The notes beneath the pieces are model-generated. The model worked only from the letters and a program-made list of their open reading frames with translations. It did no database searches and was not told the origin of the DNA. Made by a program: the position numbers and the translations under genes. Positions 47,859 to 59,344 of a stretch of 64,000 nucleotides of DNA are shown here, in pieces. This stretch comes from Hordeum vulgare subsp. vulgare. Lineage: Eukaryota > Streptophyta > Magnoliopsida > Poales > Poaceae. The stretch is from contig NC_058523.1 of assembly GCF_904849725.1 (NCBI RefSeq), positions 109,122,189-109,186,188 of the forward strand, given 5' to 3'. The stretch's first letter is position 1; every line of letters begins with the position of its first letter.

Positions 47859-48595
47859 GGGTTCTTCTAGCTGAGGAACTTGCTCTCTTACCTCTCTAAG
47901 CTCCATTGTTGCTCCACAAGCTTAAAAGTGCCCGATCTCTCTCCCTAGCCAATCAAACTTGTTGATTCTTTAGGGATTGGTTGAGAAGGCCTAGATCCAC
48001 ACTTCCACCGAGAGAAAAGTTGATTCCCCCACCTATCCCTTGCGGATCTTGTTACTCTTGGGTGTTTGAGCATCCTAGACGGTTGAGGTCACCTCGAAGC
48101 CATATTCCATTGTGGTGAAGCTTCGTGGTCTTGTTGGGAGCCTCCAAGCTTTGTGTGGAGTTGCCCCAACCTTGTTTGTAAAGGTTCGGTCGCCGCCTTC
48201 AAGGGCACCTATAGTGGAATCACGGTACCTTGCATCGTGCGAGGGCGTGAGGAGAATACGGTGGCCTTAGTGGCTTTTTGGGGAGCATTGTGCCTCCACA
48301 CCGCTCCAACGGAGACGTACTTCCTGTCAAAGGGAAGGAACTTCGGTAACACATCCTCGTCTCCATCGGTTCCACTTGTGGTTATCTCTATCCTTTACTT
48401 TGTATTTGCTTTTGCTTGTGACTATATCTTAGTAGTCTTAATAGCTCTCGTTGTTAGCTTCTATAGGGTTCACCTCATTGTCATATTATTTGTGAACCCG
48501 TATAGTGTTTACCTTAACTTGCTAAGATTAATTAAAAAGTGGTCGTTGTCTATTCACCCCCCCCCCCTCTAGCCAACCATATCGATCCTTTCAAT

Positions 48596-48607
48596 TGGTA
48601 TCAGAGC
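48596..48607 (+). other. SIRE-type primer-binding site
   Basis: TGGTATCAGAGC two bases after the 5' LTR, complementary to initiator tRNA-Met. Confidence 0.9.
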
Positions 48608-48644
48608 CACGTCTCTTTATTAAGGGTTTAACCACCCGAAGAGT

Positions 48645-51182
48645 ATGGAAGGCGAAGAGGAAGTGAACCATGGGCAACCCGAGGGCATGGACTTGACTTC
48701 GGTCACAAGGGACGACTTGAATACGGCTATGGCAGCCCTCAAGACGTCCTTGACGAGCGAAGTCAAAACCATGCTTAAGGAATTAATTGACGGTCTTAGA
48801 AGTTCACCCGAACCGGCTTTAGTGGTTAAACCCACCATTTCCGATTCGGAGGCCAACTCCTCTAAGGAAGCGGCTAAAGGTATGCAACCTGCTTCACCTC
48901 ACGAAAAGGATGGGACTGGAACACATGCCTCTGTTCCACCTCCCATGACTTATGGAGGACCCGTTCTCGCACCTCGTCTTAATCCGGTTGGTCCTCCTCC
49001 TAAACTTGTGAAAGGTGACTTTGCTAACTGGGTATTTTCTATTAAGTCTCATTTGAATCACAGCTCAACAAACTTGTGGAGAATTATCGAGCAAGGATAT
49101 TACCCCCATGACCCAAGCAACCTCACTCCAAGAGAAGATGCAGACAATCAATATAATCACTCTGCGCTGTTTATCCTTCAGTCTGCTGTGCCACCTGAAG
49201 ATCTTCCCCACTTACGTCCCTTCACATTGGCCAAGGATTGTTGGGAGCATATTATGGTGTTGTATAAGGGAAGCTCAAGTATTCAACGATCCAACTATGA
49301 AGTGATACTTGATCAGGCCGATGAGTTTGTGATGAAGGAAGAAGAGGACCCTCGTGATCTCTATCGGAGGGTGACTGCTATTGCCGTGGCACTAAAGGAT
49401 CATGGAAGTAAGGATGTGGATGACACTTGGGTCAAACGCAAGTTTCTCAAAGCCACCATGCCTTTCAACAAAGCCATGTCATCTGTCATTCGTCAGCGGC
49501 CAGACTTTCACTCTTTGTCTTCCAGTGAAGTGTTGGATGAGTTCATTGCAATGTCAATCATGAACGAAACTGCCGACAATGCACTTGCTCGTGTCCGATC
49601 AAAAATCTCTTCACCCAAACTTGCGTTGAAAGCAAGAGTAATGCTTGAAGAAGAAGAAGAAGATGAGGAAGAGGAGAGCTGCCCGGAAGACACAAAGTAT
49701 GCCTATCATGAGCACATGGCTCTTGCATCAAGGCAATTCTGGGGAAATAAAAGGAACTCAAGACCAACCTTCAACAAGAACAACTCAAGTGGGTTCAAAC
49801 CCAAACAACGAGTAAGGACATGCTATAACTGTGGCAACGTGAGTCACTTCGTGGCAGAATGTCCATATGAGAAGAGAGAAGACAATGGAGGCAAGCTCAT
49901 TCGCAAAGACAAAACCAAATCATTTCCAATCAAGAACAACTTTGTGAAGAAACCTCACCCAAAAGGAATGGTGGCCCTGGAGGAGTATCCTTCTGATGAT
50001 GATGATGATGATACAGTGGCAACGGCAACTGTTGCTATAGCCACTACCCCTTCCCAGAAGGTGTCTCTTTTCAACGCCCCCAACGAGAACCACATCACCA
50101 AGTGCCTCATGGCAAAAGGTACCAATCAGGTAACTTCTATCATTAAGACCAACATTACTTCTACTCCTTCATTGTTAAATTGTGTAGAAGATAGTGATGT
50201 TGGAGAACTTAATGAACATGATCTTGATAAGTTTCTATGCACTATTAAGGGAGAAACCAAGAAGCATTTTGTTGCTCTCTTGGAACAATTGGGTGAGGCC
50301 ACTGACCTTATTGAGTCTCATGACGAGACCATCTCCGAGCTTCATGGACATAGTCGTGACTATGCCGATGAAATTGCTGAATTATCTAGTACTCTTGAAG
50401 AAGAGCGCACTCTTCGTCTGGCTCTTGAGGAGTCATATAACGATGACTGCACTAAAATGCAAAAGAAACTGGATCATGATGTTGTTCTTACTCGCATGCT
50501 TAAATCTGAAAAGTATGCTCTTGAGGTTGGCCGTGACAGACTCAAAGAAGAGTTTGACATACTTGACAAGGCCCACAAAGCCTTGAAAGGTGTTCATTTC
50601 GCTCTGAAAGAGTCTCATGATCAACTCCAAGCAAAGCTTACCAAGGAGATCTCTACTTGTCCTCCCTTTGTGCTAATTGATAATACTTGTGCAACTAACC
50701 CTTGTTGTGAGCATGTTCACCTTGTGGAAGAAAATGCCAAGTTAAAGGAGAAACTTGAGAAGGGCCTTGTGTCATGCAGACAAGGTGAGAAGAGTCTGAA
50801 CGATCTCTTGAGCACTCAAAAGGGTGTCGTAGGAAAGGAAGGAATTGGACTTACCTCCAAGTCAAAAGGTAAAAGGAAGAACAAGAGCAAACGATCTCTC
50901 ACCCTCATGGACATCTTTGTCAAGGAGGGTGAGGGTACTCAGAAAGTGAACAGGAACAAGGTGGACTATGGGAACCTTAAGAAGGGCAAAGCCGCTCCTA
51001 CTAACACAGCCGGCAAACTCAATTCCTCTTATGTGTTATGTTGTGCTAGTGATGGGCATGTTTATGCCAGATTTATTGGTTCCTACGATGAAGATATTGA
51101 ATGGGCTATCTGGGTTCCTAAGACCCTTGTCTCTAACATGAAAGGACCCATTAAAAAATGGGTACCTAAAACCAAGCCTTGA
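48645..51182 (+). CDS. SIRE-type gag (845 aa)
   Basis: ATG at 48645, about 50 bases after the 5' LTR. Residues about 120-320 form a UBN2-type Gag core ([45 protein letters not shown]). An acidic tract precedes a CCHC knuckle at about residue 391 ([14 protein letters not shown]) for RNA binding. Residues about 540-720 are rich in Leu/Glu/Lys heptads ([19 protein letters not shown]...) and probably form a coiled coil; the end is basic ([12 protein letters not shown]). Unusually long Gag with this tail is characteristic of SIRE elements. TGA at 51180-51182 ends it; pol follows in the +1 frame with a 41-nt overlap of open frame. Confidence 0.9.
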   Translation: MEGEEEVNHGQPEGMDLTSVTRDDLNTAMAALKTSLTSEVKTMLKELIDGLRSSPEPALVVKPTISDSEANSSKEAAKGMQPASPHEKDGTGTHASVPPPMTYGGPVLAPRLNPVGPPPKLVKGDFANWVFSIKSHLNHSSTNLWRIIEQGYYPHDPSNLTPREDADNQYNHSALFILQSAVPPEDLPHLRPFTLAKDCWEHIMVLYKGSSSIQRSNYEVILDQADEFVMKEEEDPRDLYRRVTAIAVALKDHGSKDVDDTWVKRKFLKATMPFNKAMSSVIRQRPDFHSLSSSEVLDEFIAMSIMNETADNALARVRSKISSPKLALKARVMLEEEEEDEEEESCPEDTKYAYHEHMALASRQFWGNKRNSRPTFNKNNSSGFKPKQRVRTCYNCGNVSHFVAECPYEKREDNGGKLIRKDKTKSFPIKNNFVKKPHPKGMVALEEYPSDDDDDDTVATATVAIATTPSQKVSLFNAPNENHITKCLMAKGTNQVTSIIKTNITSTPSLLNCVEDSDVGELNEHDLDKFLCTIKGETKKHFVALLEQLGEATDLIESHDETISELHGHSRDYADEIAELSSTLEEERTLRLALEESYNDDCTKMQKKLDHDVVLTRMLKSEKYALEVGRDRLKEEFDILDKAHKALKGVHFALKESHDQLQAKLTKEISTCPPFVLIDNTCATNPCCEHVHLVEENAKLKEKLEKGLVSCRQGEKSLNDLLSTQKGVVGKEGIGLTSKSKGKRKNKSKRSLTLMDIFVKEGEGTQKVNRNKVDYGNLKKGKAAPTNTAGKLNSSYVLCCASDGHVYARFIGSYDEDIEWAIWVPKTLVSNMKGPIKKWVPKTKP

Positions 51183-54100
51183 TCTATTGCAGGAGTTTGC
51201 TTCCGGTGGGGTGTCATGGTTGCTCGATAGTGGAGCAACAAATCATATGACCGGAAGCAAGGACTTAGTGGTGGATGTGCACCCTTCTCCATCTATGCCT
51301 ACCCATGTCCAATTCGCTGATGCATCCTCGTCAAAGGTATTGGGATTTGGTAAGGTGGTCGTCTCTCAAGATTTGTCTATTGAGAAGGTCATGCTTGTTG
51401 AGTCTCTTGCCTACAATTTACTTTCCGTTCGTCAACTTGCAATCATGGGTTTTTCCACATTCTTTAATATTGACACTGTGGTCCTCCTAAGGAGCAAGAC
51501 TCTCAAAGTAGCCTATGTTGGACATGTCGAAAATGGTCTCTATGTGGTAAACTTTTCAAAGCGACCCACTAAGACTGCAACATGTCTAATGGCTAAAGTT
51601 GACGTGGGCTGGCTTTTGCATCGCCGTTTAGCTCATGTCAATATGAGGTCTTTGCAAAGTCTTCTGACAGGGGACCATGTTCGTGGACTAACAAATGTGA
51701 GCTTTGCTAAAGATCGTGTTTGCAGTGCTTGCATTGAAGGAAAGATTCATGAAACTGCTCATCGTCCATCAACTCTTATCTACACTAAGAGGCCATTGGA
51801 ACTTCTTCACATGGATCTGTTTGGTCCTCCAACATTCGATAGTCTTGGAGGCAGAAAGTATTGCTTAGTAATTGTTGACGACTACTCAAGATATACCTGG
51901 GTATATTTCTTCAAAAGGAAGAGTGAAACGCAACAAACGGTCATCAACTTTGCCAATGAAGCGCAACGTCAATATGAAGCAAAGATTTTGATGATTAGGA
52001 GTGACAACGGCACCGAGTTCAAGAACTATACCCTAGATGAGTTTCTAGGTGATGAGGGAATAAAGCACCAATATTCTGCACCATATACCCCTCAGCAAAA
52101 CGGCGTGGCAGAAAGAAAGAACCGGACCTTGATAGACGCTGCAAGAACAATGATGGCAGAATTCAAATCTCCATACAACTTCTGGGCAGAGGCCATCAAC
52201 ACAGCATGTCATGCGTCCAATCGGCTCTACATCCGCAAAGGCTTGAACAAGACTCCGTATGAGATTCTAACTGGAAACAAACCCAATCTCAAGTACTTCC
52301 GGGTATTCGGTTGTAAGTGTTTCATTCTTAAAAAGGGAGCTCGGTTAGCTAAATTTGACTCTAGAGCACATGAGGGTATCTTTGTTGGTTATGCTACAAA
52401 CTCTCATGCTTACCGTGTCCTCAACAAGTCCACCGGACTAATTGAGGAGACGTGTAACGTGGAGTTTGACGAAAATAATGGCTCCCAAGTGGAGCAAAGT
52501 GGTCTTTGTGATATAGGTGATGAAATTCCTCCCGAAGCCATAAGAAGAATGGGGATTGGTCAAATACTCCCCATTGAGGAACCCCTTATGGCCGAAGGAG
52601 AAGGACAATGCTCTACTCAAGTGGAGCCATCACCCCCACAAGCCCCACACGCTTCCGATGAACAAAGAGAAGACTCTCAACAAGTTGATCAAGCTCTCGG
52701 TCAAGATCAATTGTCTAACAATGGTGATATGCCCACTCAAGCACTGCCCCAAGACCTTGAACCAACACGAGATCAAGATCAAGAGCAACCACTAATACAA
52801 GATCAAACTAGTGAACCTGCTCAAGTCGAAGGACAAAGTGATCAGGAGATTGTCTCACAATTCCCTTCTGGAGCTCAAACAACCGGCTCAAGACGCAAGG
52901 GCAAACAAAAGATACAAGTCGATGCTCCTCTGTTATCTAATGAAGAACTCTTGGAGCGTCGAGCAGCCAAGAATGCGAACAAGCTGAAAGTCAAGTCACA
53001 TCTTATGAAGAATGTTCTTGGTAGTTTAAAAAGGGGAGTATCTACCCGTCAACAACTTTGGAATTATTGTGAGCATCACGCGTTTGTCTCGTATTGTGAA
53101 CCTCAACAGGTACAGGAAGCGCTCGATGATGAGGATTGGCTTATGGCCATGCACGAAGAACTTAACAACTTCGAGCGCAACCAAGTATGGGATCTAGTGC
53201 CACGACCAACGAAGGAACATAATGTCATCGGGACCAAATGGATATTCAAGAACAAGCAAGATGCAAATGGAATTGTGATTCGAAACAAGGCAAGATTGGT
53301 GGCTCAAGGCTACTCCCAAGTCGAGGGTATCGACTACGGTGAAACCTTTGCCCCTGTCGCTCGGCTAGAATCTATTCGCATGCTACTTGCTTTTGCCTCT
53401 CATCATAACTTCAAATTACAGCAAATGGATGTGAAAAGTGCATTTCTTAATGGTCCTTTAAATGAGTTGGTATATGTCAAACAACCCCCGGGATTCGAAC
53501 ATCCCAAGCTCCCAAATCATGTGTACAAACTCAATAAGGCACTCTATGGTCTTAAACAAGCCCCACGCGCGTGGTATGAGTACCTTACTGAGTTGTTACA
53601 AGATCGTGGGTTTGAAATTGGGAAGATTGATCCCACTCTTTTTACTAAGAGGGTTAAAGGGGATTTATTCATATGCCAACTATATGTTGATGATATTATC
53701 TTTGGCTCTCCTAACATTTCATTCAATGAAGAATTTGCCGCGCTAATGACTGAGAAGTTTGAGATGTCCATGATGGGAGAGTTGAAGTTTTTCCTCGGAT
53801 TCGAGATTAAGCAAGGTCTAGAAGGGACATTCATCAAACAAGCCAAGTACACTCAAGACATGCTCAAACGGTTCGAGCTCGAAGATGTCAAACCAGTCAA
53901 GTTTCCCATGCCAACCAGATGCAAGCTTGACAGTGATCCCAATGGTAAAGCAGTGGATCAAAAGGTATACCGCTCCATGATTGGATCCCTCCTTTACCTT
54001 TGTGCATCTAGACCGGATATTATGTTGAGTGTAGGGATATGTGCACGGTTTCAATCCGCACCAAAAGAAAGTCATTACATGGCTGTCAAACGAATCTTTC

Positions 54101-54636
54101 GATATTTGGCTCATACCCCAAACTTTGGCCTCTGGTATCCCAAAGGAGCAAACTTCAATCTAGTTGGCTATTCTGACTCAGACTGGGCTGGAGATTGTGT
54201 GGAGAGGAAGTCAACATCTGGAGGGTGCCAATTCCTTGGTCGCTCTTTGGTAAGTTGGTCGTCAAAGAAGCAGAACTGTGTCTCCTTATCATCCACCGAA
54301 GCTGAGTATGTGGCAGCTGCAAGTTGTTGTGCACAATTGCTATGGATGAGGCAAACTTTAAAGGATTATGGTGTCACTTGTGACAAAGTGCCTCTTCTAT
54401 GTGACAATCAAAGCGCCATCAAGATCTCCCTCAACCCAGTGCAACATAGCAAAACCAAACATATTGATATTCGTCATCACTTCATCTGTGAACATATCAA
54501 GCTAGGTGATATTGAGGTTCATTTCATTCACACTGAAGAGCAACTTGCAGATATTTTCACCAAGCCACTTGATGAAGCAAGGTTCCGGGAGTTAAGGCAC
54601 GAGCTAAATATCATTGATTCGAGTAATGTGGATTGA
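51142..54636 (+). CDS. SIRE-type pol: protease, integrase, RT, RNase H
   Basis: The frame is open from 51142 and has no ATG before the protease active site [13 protein letters not shown], so it must be reached by recoding from gag or by a non-AUG start. In order: pre-integrase HHCC ([12 protein letters not shown]...CSACIEGK), integrase catalytic D,D,E in [16 protein letters not shown] and [11 protein letters not shown], a Gln-rich linker of about 150 residues, RT ([17 protein letters not shown] start, [10 protein letters not shown]), and RNase H ([28 protein letters not shown]). It ends [17 protein letters not shown]. No internal stop or frameshift is seen, and every catalytic residue is present. 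Confidence 0.92.
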   Translation, partial: KDPLKNGYLKPSLDLLQEFASGGVSWLLDSGATNHMTGSKDLVVDVHPSPSMPTHVQFADASSSKVLGFGKVVVSQDLSIEKVMLVESLAYNLLSVRQLAIMGFSTFFNIDTVVLLRSKTLKVAYVGHVENGLYVVNFSKRPTKTATCLMAKVDVGWLLHRRLAHVNMRSLQSLLTGDHVRGLTNVSFAKDRVCSACIEGKIHETAHRPSTLIYTKRPLELLHMDLFGPPTFDSLGGRKYCLVIVDDYSRYTWVYFFKRKSETQQTVINFANEAQRQYEAKILMIRSDNGTEFKNYTLDEFLGDEGIKHQYSAPYTPQQNGVAERKNRTLIDAARTMMAEFKSPYNFWAEAINTACHASNRLYIRKGLNKTPYEILTGNKPNLKYFRVFGCKCFILKKGARLAKFDSRAHEGIFVGYATNSHAYRVLNKSTGLIEETCNVEFDENNGSQVEQSGLCDIGDEIPPEAIRRMGIGQILPIEEPLMAEGEGQCSTQVEPSPPQAPHASDEQREDSQQVDQALGQDQLSNNGDMPTQALPQDLEPTRDQDQEQPLIQDQTSEPAQVEGQSDQEIVSQFPSGAQTTGSRRKGKQKIQVDAPLLSNEELLERRAAKNANKLKVKSHLMKNVLGSLKRGVSTRQQLWNYCEHHAFVSYCEPQQVQEALDDEDWLMAMHEELNNFERNQVWDLVPRPTKEHNVIGTKWIFKNKQDANGIVIRNKARLVAQGYSQVEGIDYGETFAPVARLESIRMLLAFASHHNFKLQQMDVKSAFLNGPLNELVYVKQPPGFEHPKLPNHVYKLNKALYGLKQAPRAWYEYLTELLQDRGFEIGKIDPTLFTKRVKGDLFICQLYVDDIIFGSPNISFNEEFAALMTEKFEMSMMGELKFFLGFEIKQGLEGTFIKQAKYTQDMLKRFELEDVKPVKFPMPTRCKLDSDPNGKAVDQKVYRSMIGSLLYLCASRPDIMLSVGICARFQSAPKESHYMAVKRIFRYLAHTPNFGLWYPKGANFNLVGYSDSDWAGDCVERKSTSGGCQFLGRSLVSWSSKKQNCVSLSSTEAEYVAAASCCAQLLWMRQTLKDYGVTCDKVPLLCDNQSAIKISLNPVQHSKTKHIDIRHHFICEHIKLGDIEVHFIHTEEQLADIFTKPLDEARFRELRHELNIIDSSNVD

Positions 54637-55019
54637 AACTAGGCATATTGCACCTCACTTCACATTTCATCTTGGTCTAGATGTAGGCATGGACATAGGG
54701 GGAGTGTTGTTCTCTCAATGAACTCTCTCTCCCCCCATTATGCGTAAATCAATCTAGTCTTTCACTTTAGCCATTTTCAAATGGCACTTGTGCCTCAAAG
54801 ACGAGCATTGGTCATGAACCCAAGGATAATTCTTCGCGGTGTCATACCATTGTCTCAAACATAGGTGGCCTCGGCCACCGCCCCTCCATCCTCTCTTACG
54901 TATAAAGGAGATGATATACTATGACAAGTCGATACCTCTTCTTAGAAGTCATCCCTTTTTCTCACTTGTCATATGCCCAAGTTTTCCCGCCTTCCCTAGC
55001 CGTGTTGAAACATGTACAG
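54637..55019. other. Spacer between pol and the internal array
   Basis: About 380 bases with no ORF of note. It contains ATAGGGGGAGTGTTG (near 54697) and CTCCCCCCATT, a purine-rich stretch that could be a second polypurine tract of the kind known inside some retroelements. Confidence 0.45.
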
Positions 55020-55360
55020 CGGTACTACCGCCAGGGTAGCGGTACTACCGCCAGGACCCCAGCGGTACTACCGCCAGGGGTAGCGGTACTACCGCCAGGA
55101 CCCCAGCGGTACTACCGCCATGGTTAGCGGTACTACCGCCAGAGTTCAAAATCTAACTCGGCCGGCCGGAATATTTCTAGGGTTTCGAGGGGAGCGGTAC
55201 TACCGCCAGGGGGAGCGGTACTACCGCCAGGACCTCAAGCGGTACTACCGCTGCACTCCAGCGGTACTACCGCTATGTAGCGGTACTACCGATGTACTCC
55301 AGCGGTACTACCGCCAGGTCAGCGGTACTACCGCTGGACCCAGCGGTACTACCGCTGCCC
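55018..55360 (-). repeat. Internal array 1 of the 15-bp palindrome, opposite polarity
   Basis: About 14 units reading AGCGGTACTACCGCC or -CT on the plus strand, in two sub-blocks separated by about 50 bases. The central base is C in every unit, the reverse complement of the LTR units. It ends 14 bases before a TATATAAA box, mirroring the LTR layout. Confidence 0.9.
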
Positions 55361-55373
55361 ATACCCCTTGGGC

Positions 55374-55381
55374 TATATAAA
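55374..55381 (+). promoter_or_regulatory. Candidate internal promoter TATA box before the third ORF
   Basis: GGGCTATATAAAGGGAGGGG shares CTATATAAAGGG with the LTR promoter. It lies right after array 1 and 162 bases before the first ATG of the third ORF. Confidence 0.6.
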
Positions 55382-55535
55382 GGGAGGGGGAGCCCGATTT
55401 TCAATCTGTTTCTTCTTCCTCGCGGCTCCTCCCTCCCCTACCCCGAAAACCCGCTGTTTGGATCTTTCTTGGAGGAGCCCTCTCTTCCCGTTGGTGTGGA
55501 AGGGCTGATTTACTTCTTCTTCCTCCTCCAAAGCC

Positions 55536-57554
55536 ATGAATCCCGGTAACAAAAGCTCCTCCCCTCTTTTATTTGATTGTTTTTCGTGTTCTAGGGTTAG
55601 GAGCATTGGGGATTGCATTCATCTTGTTGATCCAATGGCTTGTTGCTAAGATTGCTGCCGTGATTTAGGGCTTCATCGTCTTAGATCGGATATTTGAACC
55701 TTTTTGATTAGATCTAAAACGTGCTCTCTCTTGCCTATGCATGTTTGTACCTCGTGTTACCATGTGTTCCGTTTGACAATAGGGCTGATGTATACGTATT
55801 AATGATTATATATTCAGTCCATGCCCTAGAATACGAGTTTTATATGTCAAGATCTGACAGTCAAACCCCCAGCGGTACTACCGCCAGGACCCAGCGGTAC
55901 TACCGCCAGGTTTGGCGGTACTACCGCCAGGACTCCCAGCGGTACTACCGCTATGACCCCAGCGGTACTACCGCCAGGTTTGGCGGTACTACCGCCAGGA
56001 CTCCCAGCGGTACTACCGCCAGGTGTGGCGGTACTACCGCCAGGAGCATTCACGGTGTTTTCTTCTTGGGCTTAGCAATGCATGTTTTTCTTTTGTTTCT
56101 TTTCTCTGCACTTTCAAGATCCATTGCCTTGACTTTTCGTGTTGCCTCTTTTTCGCTTTGTGGTCTGTGTCACAGGTGGCTCTGCTCGCCGTTCGAACCC
56201 CCCACGGGACACGGTATCCAAACAGTTTCGCAACACAGAGGCGCCCGAGGGGTCTGCCACGTCTGGTCTCCCCCCTAAGAAGAAGTCCTTCAAGAAGGTT
56301 GCCCACAAGGACAAGAGGGTGAACATCCGAGCAATGTCTCCTAAAGAGTTTCTGCAGTTTCGCACCAAGAACCACTATCTCCAGGAGAGGGAGACGATCG
56401 AGGGAGTTGAAAATGTCTGGGTTAAGGACCATTGCAGGATATATCGAGATGTCATTGGAAACTTCAAGAAGAACTACATCTCTGTCCAGTGGATTGATTT
56501 GGCACATCTTCAGCGGCATACAGATTACTTTGGTGATGCTCTTGCTTTGATTGACAAGATGGGGCTCAAAAACATCATCACCTTCAAGACAGATTTTGAT
56601 CCCACGGCAGTTGCTCAGTTCTACGTCACTGTTCATTTCTCCCATGATGAACAGCGCTCCATGATTTGGATGACTGGGTCACAGAAGATGACTGGTTCCT
56701 GGTCAGAGTTCATGCAGTTCTTGCACATTGATTTTCAGGGTGCTGACACCCCTCTTGGACTGCGTCCTCACGCTCCAGTCCCCGCTGATAAGGGCCTTGC
56801 AAAGGACAGACTGCAGCAACTATATCTGAGGAAGGGGGTGCTTCCCAAGCACCTGGACATTATGCACCGCATCTTTCGGAACACCCTCTTCCCTCGGAGT
56901 GGTAACTTCGATGAGGTCCATGGCGTCTTGGCTGAGATGTTGTTACTATGTGAGGAGGCTATGTCTGTGGAGTCTGCTCAATTGGATATTGCAGATGTGA
57001 TGTTCACAGAACTATGGAACTGCATTATCAACCGTAAGGTCCCTATCTACGGGCCTTACCTGTTTGCTTACATCTGCCACAAGTGGCAACAGGCATTTCC
57101 GGGTGAGGTGCTCTACGCACAGTCTGACTATATTGTGCATGACCCAATCAAGCTGCGCATCAAGGATAAGTGGACCAACCCATCTTCCTCCTCTCAGCAA
57201 ATGGACACAGATACACAGACCGCTGCTGGTAGAGGACCTGCCTCTCAGCCCCGCTCGTCTGCCATGCCATCTTGGGCTATCAAGTTGCAGGACAAGATGA
57301 AGACTCTCTTCTGTATGCAGGCCAAGGGTCAGTATCAGTCACACGTGGCTGAGAAGCAGAGCCGCCAGAGGCATAAGCGTGTTCTCAGGACCTTGGATGT
57401 GGACATCTCCAGTGGCTCAGAGGACGACATCACGCCGGAGGCCACCTGGATGCAGGCTCAGGGGTACCAGTGGTCGGGTGATGAGGCGGAAGATGAGGAG
57501 GAGACTGACCAGGAGGGGACCGACGAGTCTGGTGATCCGGAGGACGAGGAGTAG
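55536..57554 (+). CDS. SIRE-type third ORF, predicted two-exon gene (about 462 aa), function unknown
   Basis: Exon 1 is short: ATG AAT CCC G (55536-55545) with donor GTAACA. Exon 2 starts at 56176 after TGTGTCACAG and runs to 57554. Joining gives MNPGGSARRSNPPRDTVSKQ in frame. The 56139 reading of the same frame (MLPLFRFVV...) lies inside the presumed intron. The body contains MSPKEFLQFRTKNHYLQERE, SVQWIDLAHLQRHTDYFG, a Gln/Ser-rich linker, a basic patch and a strongly acidic end (DEAEDEEETDQEGTDESGDP). I see no signal peptide or clear membrane span, so it is not a typical envelope. This resembles the uncharacterised proteins often annotated as plant transposon proteins in grass SIRE/Maximus elements. 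It probably uses its own TATA box. Confidence 0.65.
55868..56045 (-). repeat. Internal array 2 of the 15-bp palindrome, inside the predicted intron
   Basis: Eight units (GCGGTACTACCGCC and one -GCTATG), all with central C, alternating with CAGGTTTGG and CAGGACTCCC spacers. Confidence 0.88.
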
Positions 57555-57826
57555 CTACCTGTGACATTAGGTGTGCCCCTTTTTTTGGTGTCTTGTGCCA
57601 AAGGGGGAGAGAGTCTAGGGATTTGATTTCTTTCGAACTTTGCATTGCTTTGCTGATTTGCTTTGAACTTGGTTTGCTTTGTTTGCTATCGTGTGTGAGA
57701 CATGATCTACCCTATGTGAGTTTAGATTTATTTCCATCATATGCTGTGAGTCATATGTCATATATCTCCATCCTTTTTATTCTCATATTATTATCCATGC
57801 AAATCCGGTATTGTCATCAATCCACC
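57555..57826. other. SIRE-type 3' UTR
   Basis: Non-coding, T-rich; ends in CCACCAAAAAGGGGGAGAT before the LTR. The GTGCCAAAGGGGGAGAGAG at 57595 is a second purine-rich run upstream. Confidence 0.6.
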
Positions 57827-57840
57827 AAAAAGGGGGAGAT
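57827..57840 (+). other. SIRE-type polypurine tract
   Basis: AAAAAGGGGGAGAT abuts the 3' LTR; the plus-strand primer site. Confidence 0.85.
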
Positions 57841-59339
57841 TGTTGAGGCATAATTTATGCGTAAGTAATTTTGGTGATTGATGACAGTACCATACAGGAC
57901 TAATCGTGTGTGTCAAGGTTTCAGGCAACATTCGTCAACGGCACAAGACGACACGACTCCTCTCTTCGGGAACGGAAGCACGGCGCTATCCTAGATTCTC
58001 TTCATTTGAGTCATAGGAAAGCCGTACTATTAAGAGGGGATCCGTAGTGGAAAGGTTTGGGTGGAATCTATCTTTGCTCACGCACACCTCTATTTTCTCC
58101 CTTTCCTTTATCCTTGGAGCGGCCCTCGCCTGTTTGTTCTTCGCGTCTTGGCAAAATGGTCCCCAGCGGTGGTACCGCTGGTCCCAGCGGTAGTACCGCT
58201 GGACTACCAGCGGTAGTACCGCCCCTGTTCAGCGGTAGTACCGCTGGCCAGCGGTAGTACCGCCCCTGGTCAGCGGTAGTACCGCTCCAGGTGCCCTGTT
58301 CCACCTACCTAGCGGTAGTTCGTGGACGGACCCTTTTGCGAAGACTTTCTCGGCGGTAGTAGTGTTTATACACTACCAAGGGCCAGCGGTAGTACCGCTG
58401 CTCCAGCGATAGTACCGCTGGAAGCCCCAGCGGTAGTACCGCCGGTTCCAGCGGTAGTACCGCTGGAGGCCCCAGCGGTAGTACCGCTGCATGCAGCGGT
58501 AGTACCGCCAGACAGCGGTAGTACCGCTCCTTCCCAGCGGTAGTACCGCTGGATCTCGGGCAGAGAGTGGGAAAACGGTCTGAATTTTCCCCCCACTATA
58601 TAAAGGGTTCTTCTAGCTGAGGAACTTGCTCTCTTACCTCTCTAAGCTCCATTGTTGCTCCACAAGCTTAAAAGTGCCCGATCTCTCTCCCTAGCCAATC
58701 AAACTTGTTGATTCTTTAGGGATTGGTTGAGAAGGCCTAGATCCACACTTCCACCGAGAGAAAAGTTGATTCCCCCACCTATCCCTTGCGGATCTTGTTA
58801 CTCTTGGGTGTTTGAGCATCCTAGACGGTTGAGGTCACCTCGAAGCCATATTCCATTGTGGTGAAGCTTCGTGGTCTTGTTGGGAGCCTCCAAGCTTTGT
58901 GTGGAGTTGCCCCAACCTTGTTTGTAAAGGTTCGGTCGCCGCCTTCAAGGGCACCTATAGTGGAATCACGGTACCTTGCATCGTGCGAGGGCGTGAGGAG
59001 AATACGGTGGCCTTAGTGGCTTTTTGGGGAGCATTGTGCCTCCACACCGCTCCAACGGAGACGTACTTCCTGTCAAAGGGAAGGAACTTCGGTAACACAT
59101 CCTCGTCTCCATCGGTTCCACTTGTGGTTATCTCTATCCTTTACTTTGTATTTGCTTTTGCTTGTGACTATATCTTAGTAGTCTTAATAGCTCTCGTTGT
59201 TAGCTTCTATAGGGTTCACCTCATTGTCATATTATTTGTGAACCCGTATAGTGTTTACCTTAACTTGCTAAGATTAATTAAAAAGTGGTCGTTGTCTATT
59301 CACCCCCCCCCCCTCTAGCCAACCATATCGATCCTTTCA
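57841..59339 (+). repeat. SIRE-type 3' LTR
   Basis: 1499 bp. About 14 complete palindrome units (58164-58555) against about 21 in the 5' LTR. The remainder is almost identical; clear substitutions include A/G at 47087/57980-81 (GAAGCACGACG/GAAGCACGGCG) and G/A in CCTGCCTAG/CCTACCTAG. Confidence 0.94.
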
Positions 59340-59344
59340 CAACG

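Larger units (their letters stand above)
46948..48593 (+). repeat. SIRE-type 5' LTR
   Basis: 1646 bp, 147 bp longer than the 3' LTR because of extra palindrome units. The promoter region has the array at 47271-47805 and TATATAAA at 47851. Confidence 0.94.
46948..59339 (+). mobile_element. SIRE-type Copia retrotransposon with extra ORF, very recent insertion
   Basis: The element is bounded by a perfect 5-bp duplication CAACG (46943-46947 and 59340-59344), inside a tomosyn-like exon. LTRs run TGTTGAGGCATAA...GATCCTTTCA. Gag (845 codons), pol (1149 codons) and a third ORF are all open. Outside repeat-number changes I count only about five substitutions between LTRs of about 1.5 kb (0.3%), suggesting an age on the order of 0.1 million years at the usual grass rate of 1.3e-8 per site per year. 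Long gag with a coiled-coil tail and an extra ORF after pol fit the SIRE/Maximus lineage; the family name is inferred. Confidence 0.93.

Noticed and set aside
48153..48572. Hydrophobic 139-codon ORF, identical at 58899-59318
   Set aside because: It lies wholly in the LTR R/U5 region; identity follows from LTR identity and no independent evidence of coding exists.
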